DNA from: Phycisphaerae bacterium
GTDB lineage: Bacteria > Planctomycetota > Phycisphaerae > Sedimentisphaerales > Anaerobacaceae
Assembly (NCBI GenBank): GCA_030608075.1
Contig: JAUWIU010000009.1
Location: 1 to 34,503, forward strand
Reading direction: 5' to 3'
Length of the DNA: 34,503 nucleotides
Part shown: piece after piece, positions 8,161 through 16,022 of the stretch
Numbering within the stretch: the stretch's first letter is position 1
How the letters are laid out: every line of letters starts with the position of its first letter
Position numbers and translations under genes: made by a program
The notes under the pieces: model-generated
The model's database searches: none
What the model was told of the DNA's origin: nothing
The model's input: only the letters and a program-made list of their open reading frames with translations

Positions 8161-9174
8161 TTACCGGCCCGAATACATGGAATCGTAATATTTCTTGTAT
8201 TCGCCCGAGGTTACATTCCTGAGCCACTCCTGATTCTGCAGGTACCAGTCTATGGTCTTGTTAATACCTTCCTCGAAAGTTACCGAAGGCTGCCAGCTTA
8301 GCTGTTCAACTATCTTGCTTGAGTCGATGGCGTATCGTCTGTCGTGACCGGGCCTGTCGGTCACGTGTTTTATGAGAGACTTTGGTTTGCCAAGCCGCTC
8401 CAGGATTAGTCCTACCACCTCCAGATTTGTCTTTTCATTGCAGCCGCCGATATTGTAAATTTCGCCGGCCTCAGCTTCGGTTAAGACCTTCCATATAGCC
8501 GTGCAGTGGTCATAGACGTACACCCAGTCGCGCACATTCAAGCCATCGCCGTAAACAGGAAGCTCCTTGTCATTCAGCGCATTGTTAATCATCAGCGGAA
8601 TCATCTTTTCGGGGAACTGATACTCACCGTAGTTATTCGAGCACCTGGTAATATTCCATTTCAATCCCCACGTATGTCCGAAGGCCTTTACAAGATGGTC
8701 CGCGGCGGCTTTACTGGCCGAATACGGCGAATTCGGGCTTAACGGCGTCTGCTCGGTGAATTTACCTTCCACACCTAACGAGCCATAAACTTCGTCGGTT
8801 GAGAGCTGAACGAAGCGCTGCAGCTTTTTGGCCCTCGCAGCTTCAAGCAGAGTCAGTGTTCCGGTGACATTGGTTTCTATAAAGACCTTAGGCCCGGTGA
8901 TTGAACGGTCCACGTGGGTCTCGGCGGCAAAATTGACGACCGAATCTATTTTGTGCTCATCGATAATCTTTTCAACGAGCGGCCCGTCACAAATGTCACC
9001 CTTTACAAACTTGTGGTTGTGGTGGTCCAGAAAGCCCGCAAGATTTCCGAGATTACCGGCGTATGTGAGTTTGTCGAGATTAACCACAAAGCAGTCATCG
9101 TGCTCAGAAAGCACCATCCTCACGAAGTTGCTTCCTATAAAGCCGGCAGCCCCCGTAACAAGAATCTTTCTCAT
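8161..9174 (-). CDS. rfbB: dTDP-glucose 4,6-dehydratase
   Basis: 337 aa, full length. This cytoplasmic short-chain dehydrogenase/reductase converts dTDP-glucose to dTDP-4-keto-6-deoxyglucose with bound NAD+. Visible are the Rossmann motif GAAGFIG (8-14), the catalytic TDE triad (Thr126-Asp127-Glu128) and YSASK (Tyr151, Lys155). The start ATG overlaps the stop of the preceding reductase gene by 4 nt (ATGA), so it is translationally coupled. It is the last gene of the rml operon. No strong terminator was seen after it. Confidence 0.97.
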   Translation of the reverse strand: MRKILVTGAAGFIGSNFVRMVLSEHDDCFVVNLDKLTYAGNLGNLAGFLDHHNHKFVKGDICDGPLVEKIIDEHKIDSVVNFAAETHVDRSITGPKVFIETNVTGTLTLLEAARAKKLQRFVQLSTDEVYGSLGVEGKFTEQTPLSPNSPYSASKAAADHLVKAFGHTWGLKWNITRCSNNYGEYQFPEKMIPLMINNALNDKELPVYGDGLNVRDWVYVYDHCTAIWKVLTEAEAGEIYNIGGCNEKTNLEVVGLILERLGKPKSLIKHVTDRPGHDRRYAIDSSKIVEQLSWQPSVTFEEGINKTIDWYLQNQEWLRNVTSGEYKKYYDSMYSGR

Positions 9175-10013
9175 AGCTGCTCCAAAAAACGCTCCAAAGG
9201 AACCTTCCAGTGCTCGATAGGTTCATCAAGTAAAGCCGCGATTTTGCTGCAGTCGAGACGGCTGTTAAGCGGTCTTGCAGCGGCACTGACATAATCACTG
9301 GTTCCGCATCTGCTTAAGTCGGCCGACATATTAAGCTTGTCAAAAACAAATTTCGCCATTTCAAAACGGCTGACATAACCGGCACTTGCATAATGAAACA
9401 AACCCTCAGGCTTTTTTCGCACAAGCTCACATACTACCCTGACAAGCTCTACTGTCGCTGTCGGTGCTCCTATCTGGTCATCAACAACCCTCAGTTTTCC
9501 ACCGGCTCTGGCCCGCTTTATCAGCTTGGTAACAAAGTTATCTCCACCCAGGCCGTACGTCCATTCCGTGCGTATTATACAATGTGCACAGCCGCTTTCA
9601 ATCAAAAGCTGCTCGCCGAGCAGTTTGCTTTTGCCGTATGTGTTTATCGGATTTGGTGTGTCGGTCTCAACGTAAGGTCTGTCGGATTTGCCGTCGAAGA
9701 CAAAATCTGTGCTGATGTGGACAACCCATATTCCTGCATCTTTTGCAAGCGAGCCTAACGTCCCCACGGCCTGGCCATTAACTTTGTATGCCAGCTCAGC
9801 CTCGCTTTCAGCCTTTTCCACATCCGTATATGCCGCACAGTTTATTACTATCCCGGCATCTTTGAGAGCTTCAGCCAGGTGCCGCTCGTTTGTAATGTCG
9901 AACTCGGGTAAATCAAGGGCCGTCAAGCAAAGTCGCTCTTTCTTGCAGGTCAAGACCAAATCGGTACCGAGCATACCACTGCCGCCCAAGACAACGACTC
10001 TGTCCTTAGCCAT
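9171..10013 (-). CDS. rfbD: dTDP-4-dehydrorhamnose reductase
   Basis: 280 aa. It reduces dTDP-4-keto-L-rhamnose to dTDP-L-rhamnose with NAD(P)H. The N-terminal nucleotide-binding loop is GGSGMLG (10-16), followed by NCAAYTDVEKAE (58-69), STDFVFDG (101-108) and YGKSK (Tyr126, Lys130), all family signatures. It overlaps the epimerase gene upstream by 8 nt and the dehydratase gene downstream by 4 nt, so the four genes are coupled. No defects were seen. Confidence 0.95.
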   Translation of the reverse strand: MAKDRVVVLGGSGMLGTDLVLTCKKERLCLTALDLPEFDITNERHLAEALKDAGIVINCAAYTDVEKAESEAELAYKVNGQAVGTLGSLAKDAGIWVVHISTDFVFDGKSDRPYVETDTPNPINTYGKSKLLGEQLLIESGCAHCIIRTEWTYGLGGDNFVTKLIKRARAGGKLRVVDDQIGAPTATVELVRVVCELVRKKPEGLFHYASAGYVSRFEMAKFVFDKLNMSADLSRCGTSDYVSAAARPLNSRLDCSKIAALLDEPIEHWKVPLERFLEQL

Positions 10014-10533
10014 CTCTGCGTGCCCAGTCGTAAGGGATGTCGTTTTCGTGCGGGTCGGTGCGGAATTCGTCCGGGTCGTCGTAGTTGTATACCTCCGACA
10101 CCACGTTTATAATGTACGCTTCGGTTTCTCCCACGCACATCCAGCCGTGCAGAACCCCCGGCGGTATTCTGAGCAGACCGGGACGATGCTCGCCTAAGTA
10201 AAGCTCGTTGACAGTCCCGTAAGTAGAGGAATCTTTCCGCCTGTCGTAAAGAGCCACCTTTACCAGTCCTTTTGCGGCGTAGAAGTGGTCCGTCTGTTTT
10301 TTGTGCCAGTGCCACGCCTTTACGACGCCAGGATAAGTTGTGGTAAAATACACTTGGCCGAACTTCTTGAACCAGGGGTCGTCGGCTCGCATTATCTCAC
10401 CGAGTCGGCCTCGCTCATCAGGCAAAACCTTGGCCGGGCGAACTGCCACCCCATCAATTACAGCTCCGGAACTTCTGATTGTCAGTCCGCCGTCAGTGAA
10501 AACTGACTTTAGCGACTCGGTCCTTTTTGTCAT
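10006..10533 (-). CDS. rfbC: dTDP-4-dehydrorhamnose 3,5-epimerase family protein (divergent RmlC type)
   Basis: 175 aa cupin. It should epimerise C3 and C5 of dTDP-4-keto-6-deoxyglucose. Visible are DERG (39-42), a His pair in KAWHWHKKQTDHF (His75 at the catalytic-His position), GLVKVALYDRR, IPPGVLHGW (123-131) and Tyr149 in SEVYNYDDPDEF. The HWHKKQTDHF block differs from the classical RmlC RGLHYQ motif and matches a divergent branch seen in other bacteria and archaea. Position within a complete rml operon supports the same reaction, but a related ketoisomerase or epimerase activity is possible. It overlaps the thymidylyltransferase gene by 4 nt. Confidence 0.85.
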   Translation of the reverse strand: MTKRTESLKSVFTDGGLTIRSSGAVIDGVAVRPAKVLPDERGRLGEIMRADDPWFKKFGQVYFTTTYPGVVKAWHWHKKQTDHFYAAKGLVKVALYDRRKDSSTYGTVNELYLGEHRPGLLRIPPGVLHGWMCVGETEAYIINVVSEVYNYDDPDEFRTDPHENDIPYDWARRDG

Positions 10534-11255
10534 TGGGGCGGTTCCTTTATGACCAATTCATTGACCCTGTTTAAGGATTCGAACGTCCCTGCATCACTCC
10601 ACCAGCCATCTAACACATCGTACTCAAGTTGCCCCTTTGCAATGTAAGCATTGTTAATATCGCTAACCTCGAGCTCCCCGCGGGCCGATGGTTGCAGAGT
10701 GCCAATGATGTCGAAGACTGAGTCATCATAGAAGTAAATCCCGGTCACGGCATAATTCGACTTGGGGTCTTTCGGTTTCTCCTCGATGTGGAGCACCTTC
10801 GTGTCGGATATTTGAGCCACACCAAATCGCTGCGGGTTAGCAACCTGCTTGAGAAGCACTCTTGCGCCGGCTTCTTGCGCAATATACTTCTGGGCATATT
10901 CTCTTAGATTCGCCTGAAAGATGTTATCGCCAAGAATCACGCCCAGGCGCTGCCCCTGCGCGAAATCCTCGGCCAGCAGCAGTGCCTGAGCAATCCCACC
11001 CGCTTTGTCCTGCACCTTGTACGTAAACTCACACCCGAAGTCTCTGCCCGAACCCAATAGACTCACAACATCACCCATATGTTCAACGCCGGTCACAATA
11101 AGTATTTGGTCGATTCCGATTGCTGTTAGCTTGCCGATGGGATAGTGAATCATAGGTTTCCTGCCCACCGGCAGCAGGTGTTTGTTTGTGACCTTGGTCA
11201 GCGGCATAAGCCGCGAGCCGGTTCCACCGGCCAGGATAACTCCTTTCAAGTCCAT
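10530..11255 (-). CDS. rfbA: Glucose-1-phosphate thymidylyltransferase
   Basis: 241 aa nucleotidyltransferase. It condenses dTTP with glucose-1-phosphate, the first step to dTDP-L-rhamnose. The signature GGTGSRLMPLT is at 11-21, followed by NKHLLPVGRKPMI, the metal/nucleotide GVILGDNIF segment and a later IEEKP. It is about 50 residues shorter than enterobacterial RmlA (short form). It is the first gene of the operon. The start follows GGGGAAGGAT and lies about 30 nt behind the predicted transcription start. Confidence 0.9.
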   Translation of the reverse strand: MDLKGVILAGGTGSRLMPLTKVTNKHLLPVGRKPMIHYPIGKLTAIGIDQILIVTGVEHMGDVVSLLGSGRDFGCEFTYKVQDKAGGIAQALLLAEDFAQGQRLGVILGDNIFQANLREYAQKYIAQEAGARVLLKQVANPQRFGVAQISDTKVLHIEEKPKDPKSNYAVTGIYFYDDSVFDIIGTLQPSARGELEVSDINNAYIAKGQLEYDVLDGWWSDAGTFESLNRVNELVIKEPPQ

Positions 11256-11289
11256 ATCCTTCCCCTTACGAGCCTATCACAGTGTGAAG

Positions 11290-11318
11290 ATTCTAAAGCC
11301 TGCAAGCGGTAATGTCAA
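11290..11318 (-). promoter_or_regulatory. Sigma-70 promoter of the rml operon
   Basis: On the minus strand TTGACA (11313-11318) and TAGAAT (11290-11295) are separated by exactly 17 bp. Transcription would begin near 11283, giving a short leader to the rfbA-like start at 11255. Confidence 0.75.
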
Positions 11319-11461
11319 TGCCGCTTAGTGAATAGTGGCAACAAAATTTTATGTATTACAGCCACACTCGTCCTGGCCTGTTTGGTTGCCGGAACTACGA
11401 CCACAGGTTTGCCATAAACGCTCTCCAGTTCCGACAATGACGGGATTTAAGGAGAGATGTT

Positions 11462-11587
11462 ATGGTGAATCAACTCAAAATGGCTATGGTAAGCGCAATA
11501 CTGACATTAAAACAGCGCCGCCGGTCCAAGCGATACAGGCCTAACCCCTTCTGCAATCGAAGGTTGGAAGAGAACGAATTGTCTTGA
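11462..11587 (+). CDS. Small ORF, possible transposase N-terminal remnant
   Basis: 41 codons from the ATG at 11462 to the TGA at 11585. It has an excellent ribosome site (AAGGAG 11449-11454, 7-nt spacing). It begins MVNQLKMAMVSAILTLKQ, reminiscent of the start of IstA-like (IS21-type) transposases, and then becomes a basic Arg-rich tail as if frameshifted or recombined. It may be a decayed insertion-sequence start or a real small basic protein; I cannot decide from sequence alone. Confidence 0.3.
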   Translation: MVNQLKMAMVSAILTLKQRRRSKRYRPNPFCNRRLEENELS

Positions 11588-11889
11588 ATTATGAAGCAAA
11601 ATTCGTATATATGCAGAAGAATTATCGGCTGGTTAAATTTGTCGCTTCAACTTGTCGTTGTGTAATATAATTCTAGTTTCTTAACGTCTCAAAGAGTTAG
11701 CAATTATCGCAGCCTACGTACCGCGACTTCAATTAGCTTCTCAATCCTCAGCCATATGAATAACGCAACGTCCAAAAGCCTCGGAAAAACACAACCAGCC
11801 AACGATTCCACGACAATATGCGATACAAGATATTTCGGCCTGTCCGAACAATCTGGCAGGGAAGTTGGATAAAGGCATTGCGAAATTTC
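11588..11889. other. Unassigned flank of the IS remnant
   Basis: An AT-rich stretch with no supported gene. A plus-strand frame from 11761 onward (peptide including MRYKIFRPVRTIWQGSW) is open into the IS end and has the basic/aromatic look of a protein tail, so it may be part of a gene truncated by the insertion. No family was recognised, and the other frames are closed. Confidence 0.3.
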
Positions 11890-12821
11890 TGGTACTACCT
11901 CATGATATTGGTAAAGTTTTATTACGTTTATAAACATCAACGGCTGATTCCAGCACGCTTTTACGCTGCTCAGCCTATTCCAGACACTGAAGGTCGCTGA
12001 CATGAGCCGGATACAAAACATATTTCAAAACAGTCCATACTTCCTCGGCCAGACCCAACGCCATCGCAGGCGTTTCGTTCAGCAACGAGTAATACACCCT
12101 TGTCCGGTTGTACAAGTCCCGCCACAGCCATATCGAATGTTGCAGCACATCTTCCAGATGAGAGCCGCTGCGAGTACGTCTTATCAAGCGAGCTTGTTGT
12201 CCTCTTATTGTGCCGTTGAGTCGTTCCATATGAGAAGTATTGGTCTTGCGACCAATGCCCAGCTTTTGAATACGCTTTTCGATTTCCCTCTTTTTGCCAA
12301 ACAACGCCTTGCTCGATACCTTCAACAAATTGCCCCGGTGGTCTCGAAGTTTCTTTACTACACCCACCTGCAAATCCGAAGGTGGTTTGAGACGAGGATT
12401 CTTGAGTCTGCCTCTGCCCTTTTTTTACTGCGGCGTTTACACAAGTTTTTGCGAACCTTGACAACATCGGCTTGCGGCAGCTTCGTATATTGCATAAGTG
12501 AGCCTTGTTGCTCGCTGAATCGTGTGTCGCAGGTTTTACAGTATAGCCGTCGGATGGCTTTGGCTTTTCCCATCCATTCAGCGACCGAAAGATTGTCTGC
12601 ATCAAAGCGGTTGAAGTCTGCACAGTTACTGTTGGGACAGGCAAAGAAGGCCAGAGGTAAATTGGCCGGTTCACGGACATCCTGTTTTGCATGGCGTTTT
12701 TGTTCGGGCATATCGAGCCTGCTTGGAAAAATTGAGAAGTTGTCCGATAACATATCGGCCAAATGCCCTCAATATGCCCAATTTTGTTGTTATTCTTTGC
12801 CAATATCATGAGTGAGAACCA
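11890..12821 (-). mobile_element. Internally deleted IS1-like insertion sequence with inverted repeats
   Basis: The ends match as ~27-bp imperfect inverted repeats (23 of 27 by eye): left 11890-11916 and right 12795-12821, sharing an inner 17-of-18 core (CTCATGATATTGGTAAAG against CTTTGCCAATATCATGAG). Both tips begin TGGT and share a C-T two positions later. Transposase pieces on the minus strand fill the interior. No target-site duplication is obvious in the flanks. The element is 932 bp, shorter than an intact copy because the catalytic middle is gone. Confidence 0.75.
11900..12762 (-). pseudogene. Broken IS1-family-like transposase
   Basis: The 5' part (12358-12762) encodes a zinc-finger-like N-terminus (ACPNSNC ... 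RRLYCKTCDTRFSE), as in InsA-type proteins. The 3' part (minus frame reaching 11975) has the DDE C-terminal piece NTSHMERLNGTIRGQQARL, whose Glu corresponds to the catalytic E, then TRVYYSLLNETPAMALGL. The frames meet at an A7 run (T7 at 12420-12426). The helix-turn-helix and the two catalytic Asp regions expected between them are missing. A TAG interrupts the tail after HVSDLQCLE; beyond it the frame continues AEQRKSVLESAVDVYKRNKT to a TGA at 11900-11902, matching family ends. It is inactive by deletion, frame change and stop. Confidence 0.75.
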
Positions 12822-12845
12822 AAGCGATAGATAAGTGAAAAACTA

Positions 12846-13664
12846 ATGCCCGATTTGAAAAAAAACAAAGCTACAATATGCATAGCAAATTACAAAACTT
12901 TGGGTCTTACCAAACTATGCTTGCGCAGCATTCGCAAATTTACGAGTTATCCCTATGAGCTTATTGTTGTCGATAATGATTCGCAGGATGAGTCTTTAAA
13001 GTATCTCAAATCCCTTAGCTGGGTCCGTTTAATTGAACATCGGCCGAAACCTGAGGAAACCGGTGGTGGCTATGCTCACGGCATAGCCCTGGATTTGGGT
13101 CTGGAGAATTGCAATACCGAATTCTTCGTTTCAATGCACTCAGATACTTTTGTTCAACAAACTAATTGGCTCAGCCACATGGTCAGCTACTTTGGTAAAG
13201 ATAAAACAATAGCATGTGTCGGCTCAGGGAAAATCGACTTGTTGCCAAAATGGCGAACCCTCATCAAAAAGATGACTGATTATAAGACCTTTTGGCGTAA
13301 ACTGCTCAGAACGCCGGATGCTACACGCAAATTCCAATATTACAACCGTACTATATGCTGCCTGTACCGAACAGATATCCTGCGACGTGAGAATCTTACA
13401 TTTCTTATGGACAGAAGTAAAGGTTTCACCGCTGGGAAAAAACTATACTTTGAACTGGTCGACAGAGGCTATAAAACCATCGAACTTCCATCCTCGATAA
13501 TGGGGCAATACGTCATACATCTTGCACATGCTACCCAAGTAATGAACCTCGAGGAATTTAGCTTAAGAAACAAGACGGTAAGAAAATGCAATCGACTCGC
13601 TGACAAGATAATGTCATCACCCACGGTTAAGGATATTCTTGCAGATGATTCATTGGACCGGTAA
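12846..13664 (+). CDS. Family 2 glycosyltransferase
   Basis: 272 aa, GT-A fold. The N-terminus reads TICIANYKTLGLTKLCLRSI, then the nucleotide-binding VVDNDSQDES (41-50). FVSMHSDTFV (94-103, HSD at 98-100) stands at the DXD metal site. These are signatures of GT2 enzymes such as rhamnosyltransferases, which transfer an activated sugar to a surface polysaccharide in the cytoplasm. The nearby rml operon makes a plausible donor, dTDP-rhamnose (inference). The ribosome site is poor and the IS remnant ends only 24 bp upstream, so its original promoter may have been displaced. It is more AT-rich than its neighbours, suggesting separate origin. Confidence 0.8.
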   Translation: MPDLKKNKATICIANYKTLGLTKLCLRSIRKFTSYPYELIVVDNDSQDESLKYLKSLSWVRLIEHRPKPEETGGGYAHGIALDLGLENCNTEFFVSMHSDTFVQQTNWLSHMVSYFGKDKTIACVGSGKIDLLPKWRTLIKKMTDYKTFWRKLLRTPDATRKFQYYNRTICCLYRTDILRRENLTFLMDRSKGFTAGKKLYFELVDRGYKTIELPSSIMGQYVIHLAHATQVMNLEEFSLRNKTVRKCNRLADKIMSSPTVKDILADDSLDR

Positions 13665-13712
13665 CAAATAAACTTATCTCTGGTAAAACAATAACGTTTA
13701 AAAGGCTCGATA

Positions 13713-14082
13713 GTGAATTTACATGCTCAGGCCAAAGAACGTTTCCCGTATATTTTTATTTCTCCGAAACGGCTTGAGAGAATTCGAGAACGTCAAAAGA
13801 TTGGAAAATGGACCCCACGCTCGGAAATCATCAACAACCTGAGAGAAAACTTTCACCTTATTCGTCGGCGGGCGAAAGTCAGTAGGTGTATATTACACGA
13901 CCTTCGTCGCTCTGCGATTATCAACTGGGCCAGCCAATTACCAATCCAGGTAGTTTCACCAGCTTGCCGGACATTCCGACATTGCTACAACAAGAAAATA
14001 CTACTTGACCGTGCGGTCTGAAGACATGGTATCTGCAAACAAGGTATTGAACAATATTTTGGCCAAAGTGAAAGCCGATTGA
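13713..14082 (+). pseudogene. C-terminal remnant of a tyrosine recombinase (integrase), frameshifted
   Basis: The first frame (GTG at 13713) gives RFPYIFISPKRLERI and then CILHDLRRSAIINWA, the HxxR box of tyrosine recombinases. After PIQVV an extra T (in GTAGTTTCACCAG) shifts the frame. Removing it restores VVHQLAGHSDIATTRKYYLT, containing the second catalytic His and the nucleophilic Tyr, then a tail to the TGA at 14080-14082. The N-terminal core-binding and first catalytic Arg regions are absent. It lies 90 bp upstream of tRNA-Arg, the usual arrangement of integrases with their attachment site, so it is probably what remains of an integrated element. Confidence 0.8.
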
Positions 14083-14122
14083 CACAAGTTGCTCGTTTTG
14101 CTCATTTTGAGTGCTTTAGCAA

Positions 14123-14152
14123 TTGACAAGATGCGTAGTAAGTTGTTATATT
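14123..14152 (+). promoter_or_regulatory. Sigma-70 promoter of tRNA-Arg
   Basis: TTGACA (14123-14128), an 18-bp spacer and TATATT (14147-14152) put the start about 14 nt before the mature tRNA 5' end. Confidence 0.7.
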
Positions 14153-14172
14153 GCAAACGCTTAGAAATTTCG

Positions 14173-14246
14173 GCGCCCGTAGCTCAATTGGATAGAGTCG
14201 CGGACTTCGAATCCGAAGGTTGCAGGTTCGAGTCCTGCCGGGCGCG
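14173..14246 (+). tRNA. tRNA-Arg (anticodon TCG)
   Basis: A 74-nt cloverleaf. The acceptor is GCGCCCG/CGGGCGC plus discriminator G, the D arm is GCTCAATTGGATAGAGT, the anticodon loop is CTTCGAA (TCG, decoding CGA) on a GCGGA/TCCGA stem with one G-A mismatch at its base, and the T arm is GCAGGTTCGAGTCCTGC. CCA is not encoded. An integrase remnant lies just upstream. Confidence 0.93.
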
Positions 14247-14316
14247 TTCAAAACTGCGGTTTCGCTATCGTTATCGCCGTTTTGTTGTTCGTTAGAGTTC
14301 GCTTGGCACGCAAAAG

Positions 14317-14811
14317 ATGAATCTAATCACGCTTCATCACTCCCTGTACTATTGCCGGGAGTCAAATTGGGGTGTGCTGTTTGAGAACCTCTACCGTCAA
14401 ATCCTGACATCGAAGGGAGCTATCCATGCCGTCCTTATGGCCGCAGATGGTAACGAGCGCTATACAACAAGTTGGCTTTACAATCGTTTCGTTGGGAATT
14501 TTTTCGGGCATCGTAACACACAAAATCTGCGTCGCTTCAAGAAAAGGTTGCAGAATAATCGCCCTTTTAACAAGGCGCAAATCCTGGTAAAGACAAGCCG
14601 AACACGTTTTTTCGTGGATGATTTCGAAAAATTTATGGCGGTAGTCTGGATGATTCTTCTCTATCCGGCGGTCCACGAGTACGACACGCAGCAAAAAGAA
14701 GAAATCGTGACGTTCATTTACAATAACTTCTGGAAGCGAAAAAGACCTCTAACGCAACTGCAGGACCATCTGGTAATTTATCGAGGAATCGGTTTCAAGG
14801 GGCTTATTTGA
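14317..14811 (+). CDS. Hypothetical protein (orphan)
   Basis: 164 aa. No family is recognised. The first half contains NRFVGNFFGHRNTQNLRRFKKR and is basic. The second half has an aromatic, hydrophobic stretch (FFVDDFEKFMAVVWMILLYP) that could be a buried helix rather than a membrane span. No signal peptide is visible. No good ribosome site precedes the ATG at 14317, so the start is uncertain. It lies just past tRNA-Arg on the far side of the integrase remnant, so it may be cargo of the decayed element or an old gene unrelated to it. Confidence 0.5.
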   Translation: MNLITLHHSLYYCRESNWGVLFENLYRQILTSKGAIHAVLMAADGNERYTTSWLYNRFVGNFFGHRNTQNLRRFKKRLQNNRPFNKAQILVKTSRTRFFVDDFEKFMAVVWMILLYPAVHEYDTQQKEEIVTFIYNNFWKRKRPLTQLQDHLVIYRGIGFKGLI

Positions 14812-15074
14812 CCAAAGGGAGAAGATTTGCGCAAAAACTACTTCGCGCAGTAATGGGTCTCAGGTTCGGATGTTCCCAAATCACTCCAGAGCGGTGTAGA
14901 GGGGCAGGGCTTTAGCCGAGACAGCGGTGAGCGGGTAACAAGCGGTGATAGCAAAAAAATTTGCCTGTGAAAGAATATTTGAGCAAAACCTGTTGAAACA
15001 CAACGTGCATTTGTCTAAAATCCTGCGAATTGCTGTGGTGAAAAATGAGGTGTGCCGGCTATTAGGGTTTAACA

Positions 15075-15788
15075 ATGTATATAATCCCTGCAATTGACCT
15101 GATTGATGGTAAGTGTGTGAGGCTTATTCAAGGCGAGTATCATCGGCAAATAACCTATGAGAGCGATCCTGTCAGGCAGGCGAAGGAATTCATCTCCGCG
15201 GGGGCCGAATGGCTGCACATTGTGGACCTGGATGGGGCAAAGGTAGGCAGGCCGGTCAATACCGAGACGGTATCGGCCATAGCCGCTGCTGGTGAATTGC
15301 GAGTTGAGGTGGGCGGCGGTCTGCGCGATGAAGGTTCGGTAGGAAAATTACTCGATACAGGTGTGGAGCGGGCGATAATCGGCACGCAGGCGGTGAGTGA
15401 CTTCGAGTGGTTTAGTCGAATGGCTGAGAAATTCCCCGGCAGAATAGCGCTGGCGCTTGACTGCCGAGGTTCGAAGGTTGCCACTCACGGCTGGACGCAG
15501 GACAGCGCGCAAGAGCTGCTGGACTTTGCTGCGGAGGCGGCCAAACTGCCTCTTGCCGCAATTATATATACCGACATAACCAAAGACGGCATGATGGCCG
15601 GACCGAACTTTGAAAGAACAAGAGTGCTTGCCGAAAGGGTGCAAATTCCTGTAGTGGCCTCCGGCGGTGTGAGAGAGATAGCTGATATAATGAAGCTGAT
15701 AGGCACCGGTGTCGAAGCGGTAATAATCGGCAGGGCGCTGTACGAAGGCACAGTTAACCTTGCCGAAGCAATAAAGGCCGTTCGGTAG
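15075..15788 (+). CDS. hisA: ProFAR isomerase of histidine synthesis
   Basis: 237 aa TIM barrel, full length. HisA converts ProFAR to PRFAR in histidine biosynthesis. It opens with IIPAIDLIDGKCVRLIQG (catalytic Asp in AIDL) and has LHIVDLDGA, VEVGGGLRDE and IYTDITKDGMMAGPN (catalytic Asp region), then VVASGGV and IIGRALYEG for phosphate binding. The start agrees with the family. No other his genes are in the window. A hairpin (15876-15912, 8-bp stem ACGCCAGC/GCTGGCGT) followed by a T5 run at 15937 may terminate it. Confidence 0.96.
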   Translation: MYIIPAIDLIDGKCVRLIQGEYHRQITYESDPVRQAKEFISAGAEWLHIVDLDGAKVGRPVNTETVSAIAAAGELRVEVGGGLRDEGSVGKLLDTGVERAIIGTQAVSDFEWFSRMAEKFPGRIALALDCRGSKVATHGWTQDSAQELLDFAAEAAKLPLAAIIYTDITKDGMMAGPNFERTRVLAERVQIPVVASGGVREIADIMKLIGTGVEAVIIGRALYEGTVNLAEAIKAVR

Positions 15789-15875
15789 CAGTCTTGCCTG
15801 CAAAAACAATTCGCGGCACAAGTCGATTATCAAAGGCTGATGGTTTTTCTGCATTCACTTGAAATCCGCCCGAAT

Positions 15876-15941
15876 ACGCCAGCAGAGCAAGCGTTTTATA
15901 GGGCGCTGGCGTGTGGCTGACTTATTGCGGCCGGCCTTTTT
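15876..15941 (+). terminator. Possible terminator region after hisA
   Basis: An 8-bp perfect stem (15876-15883 with 15905-15912, 21-nt loop) is followed by a second weaker GC hairpin (GGCTG/CGGCC) and a TTTTT run at 15937-15941. The T-run is not directly at the stem foot, so efficiency is doubtful. Confidence 0.35.
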
Positions 15942-16022
15942 ACTTAACCTGAGCGCCAGTTATGCCGATACAATAATTGAAATCCGAGCGAACCTTATTT
16001 GGAACTGATTAGGAGAATTGAG

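Noticed and set aside
11704-12021. 105-codon minus-strand frame
   Set aside because: It crosses the IS left end in the wrong frame relative to the transposase and has no supporting motif.
12002-12811. 269-codon plus-strand frame across the IS remnant
   Set aside because: It is antisense to clear transposase motifs on the minus strand and encodes no recognisable protein.
14089-14295. 68-codon frame over tRNA-Arg
   Set aside because: It is an artefact of the tRNA gene and its promoter.
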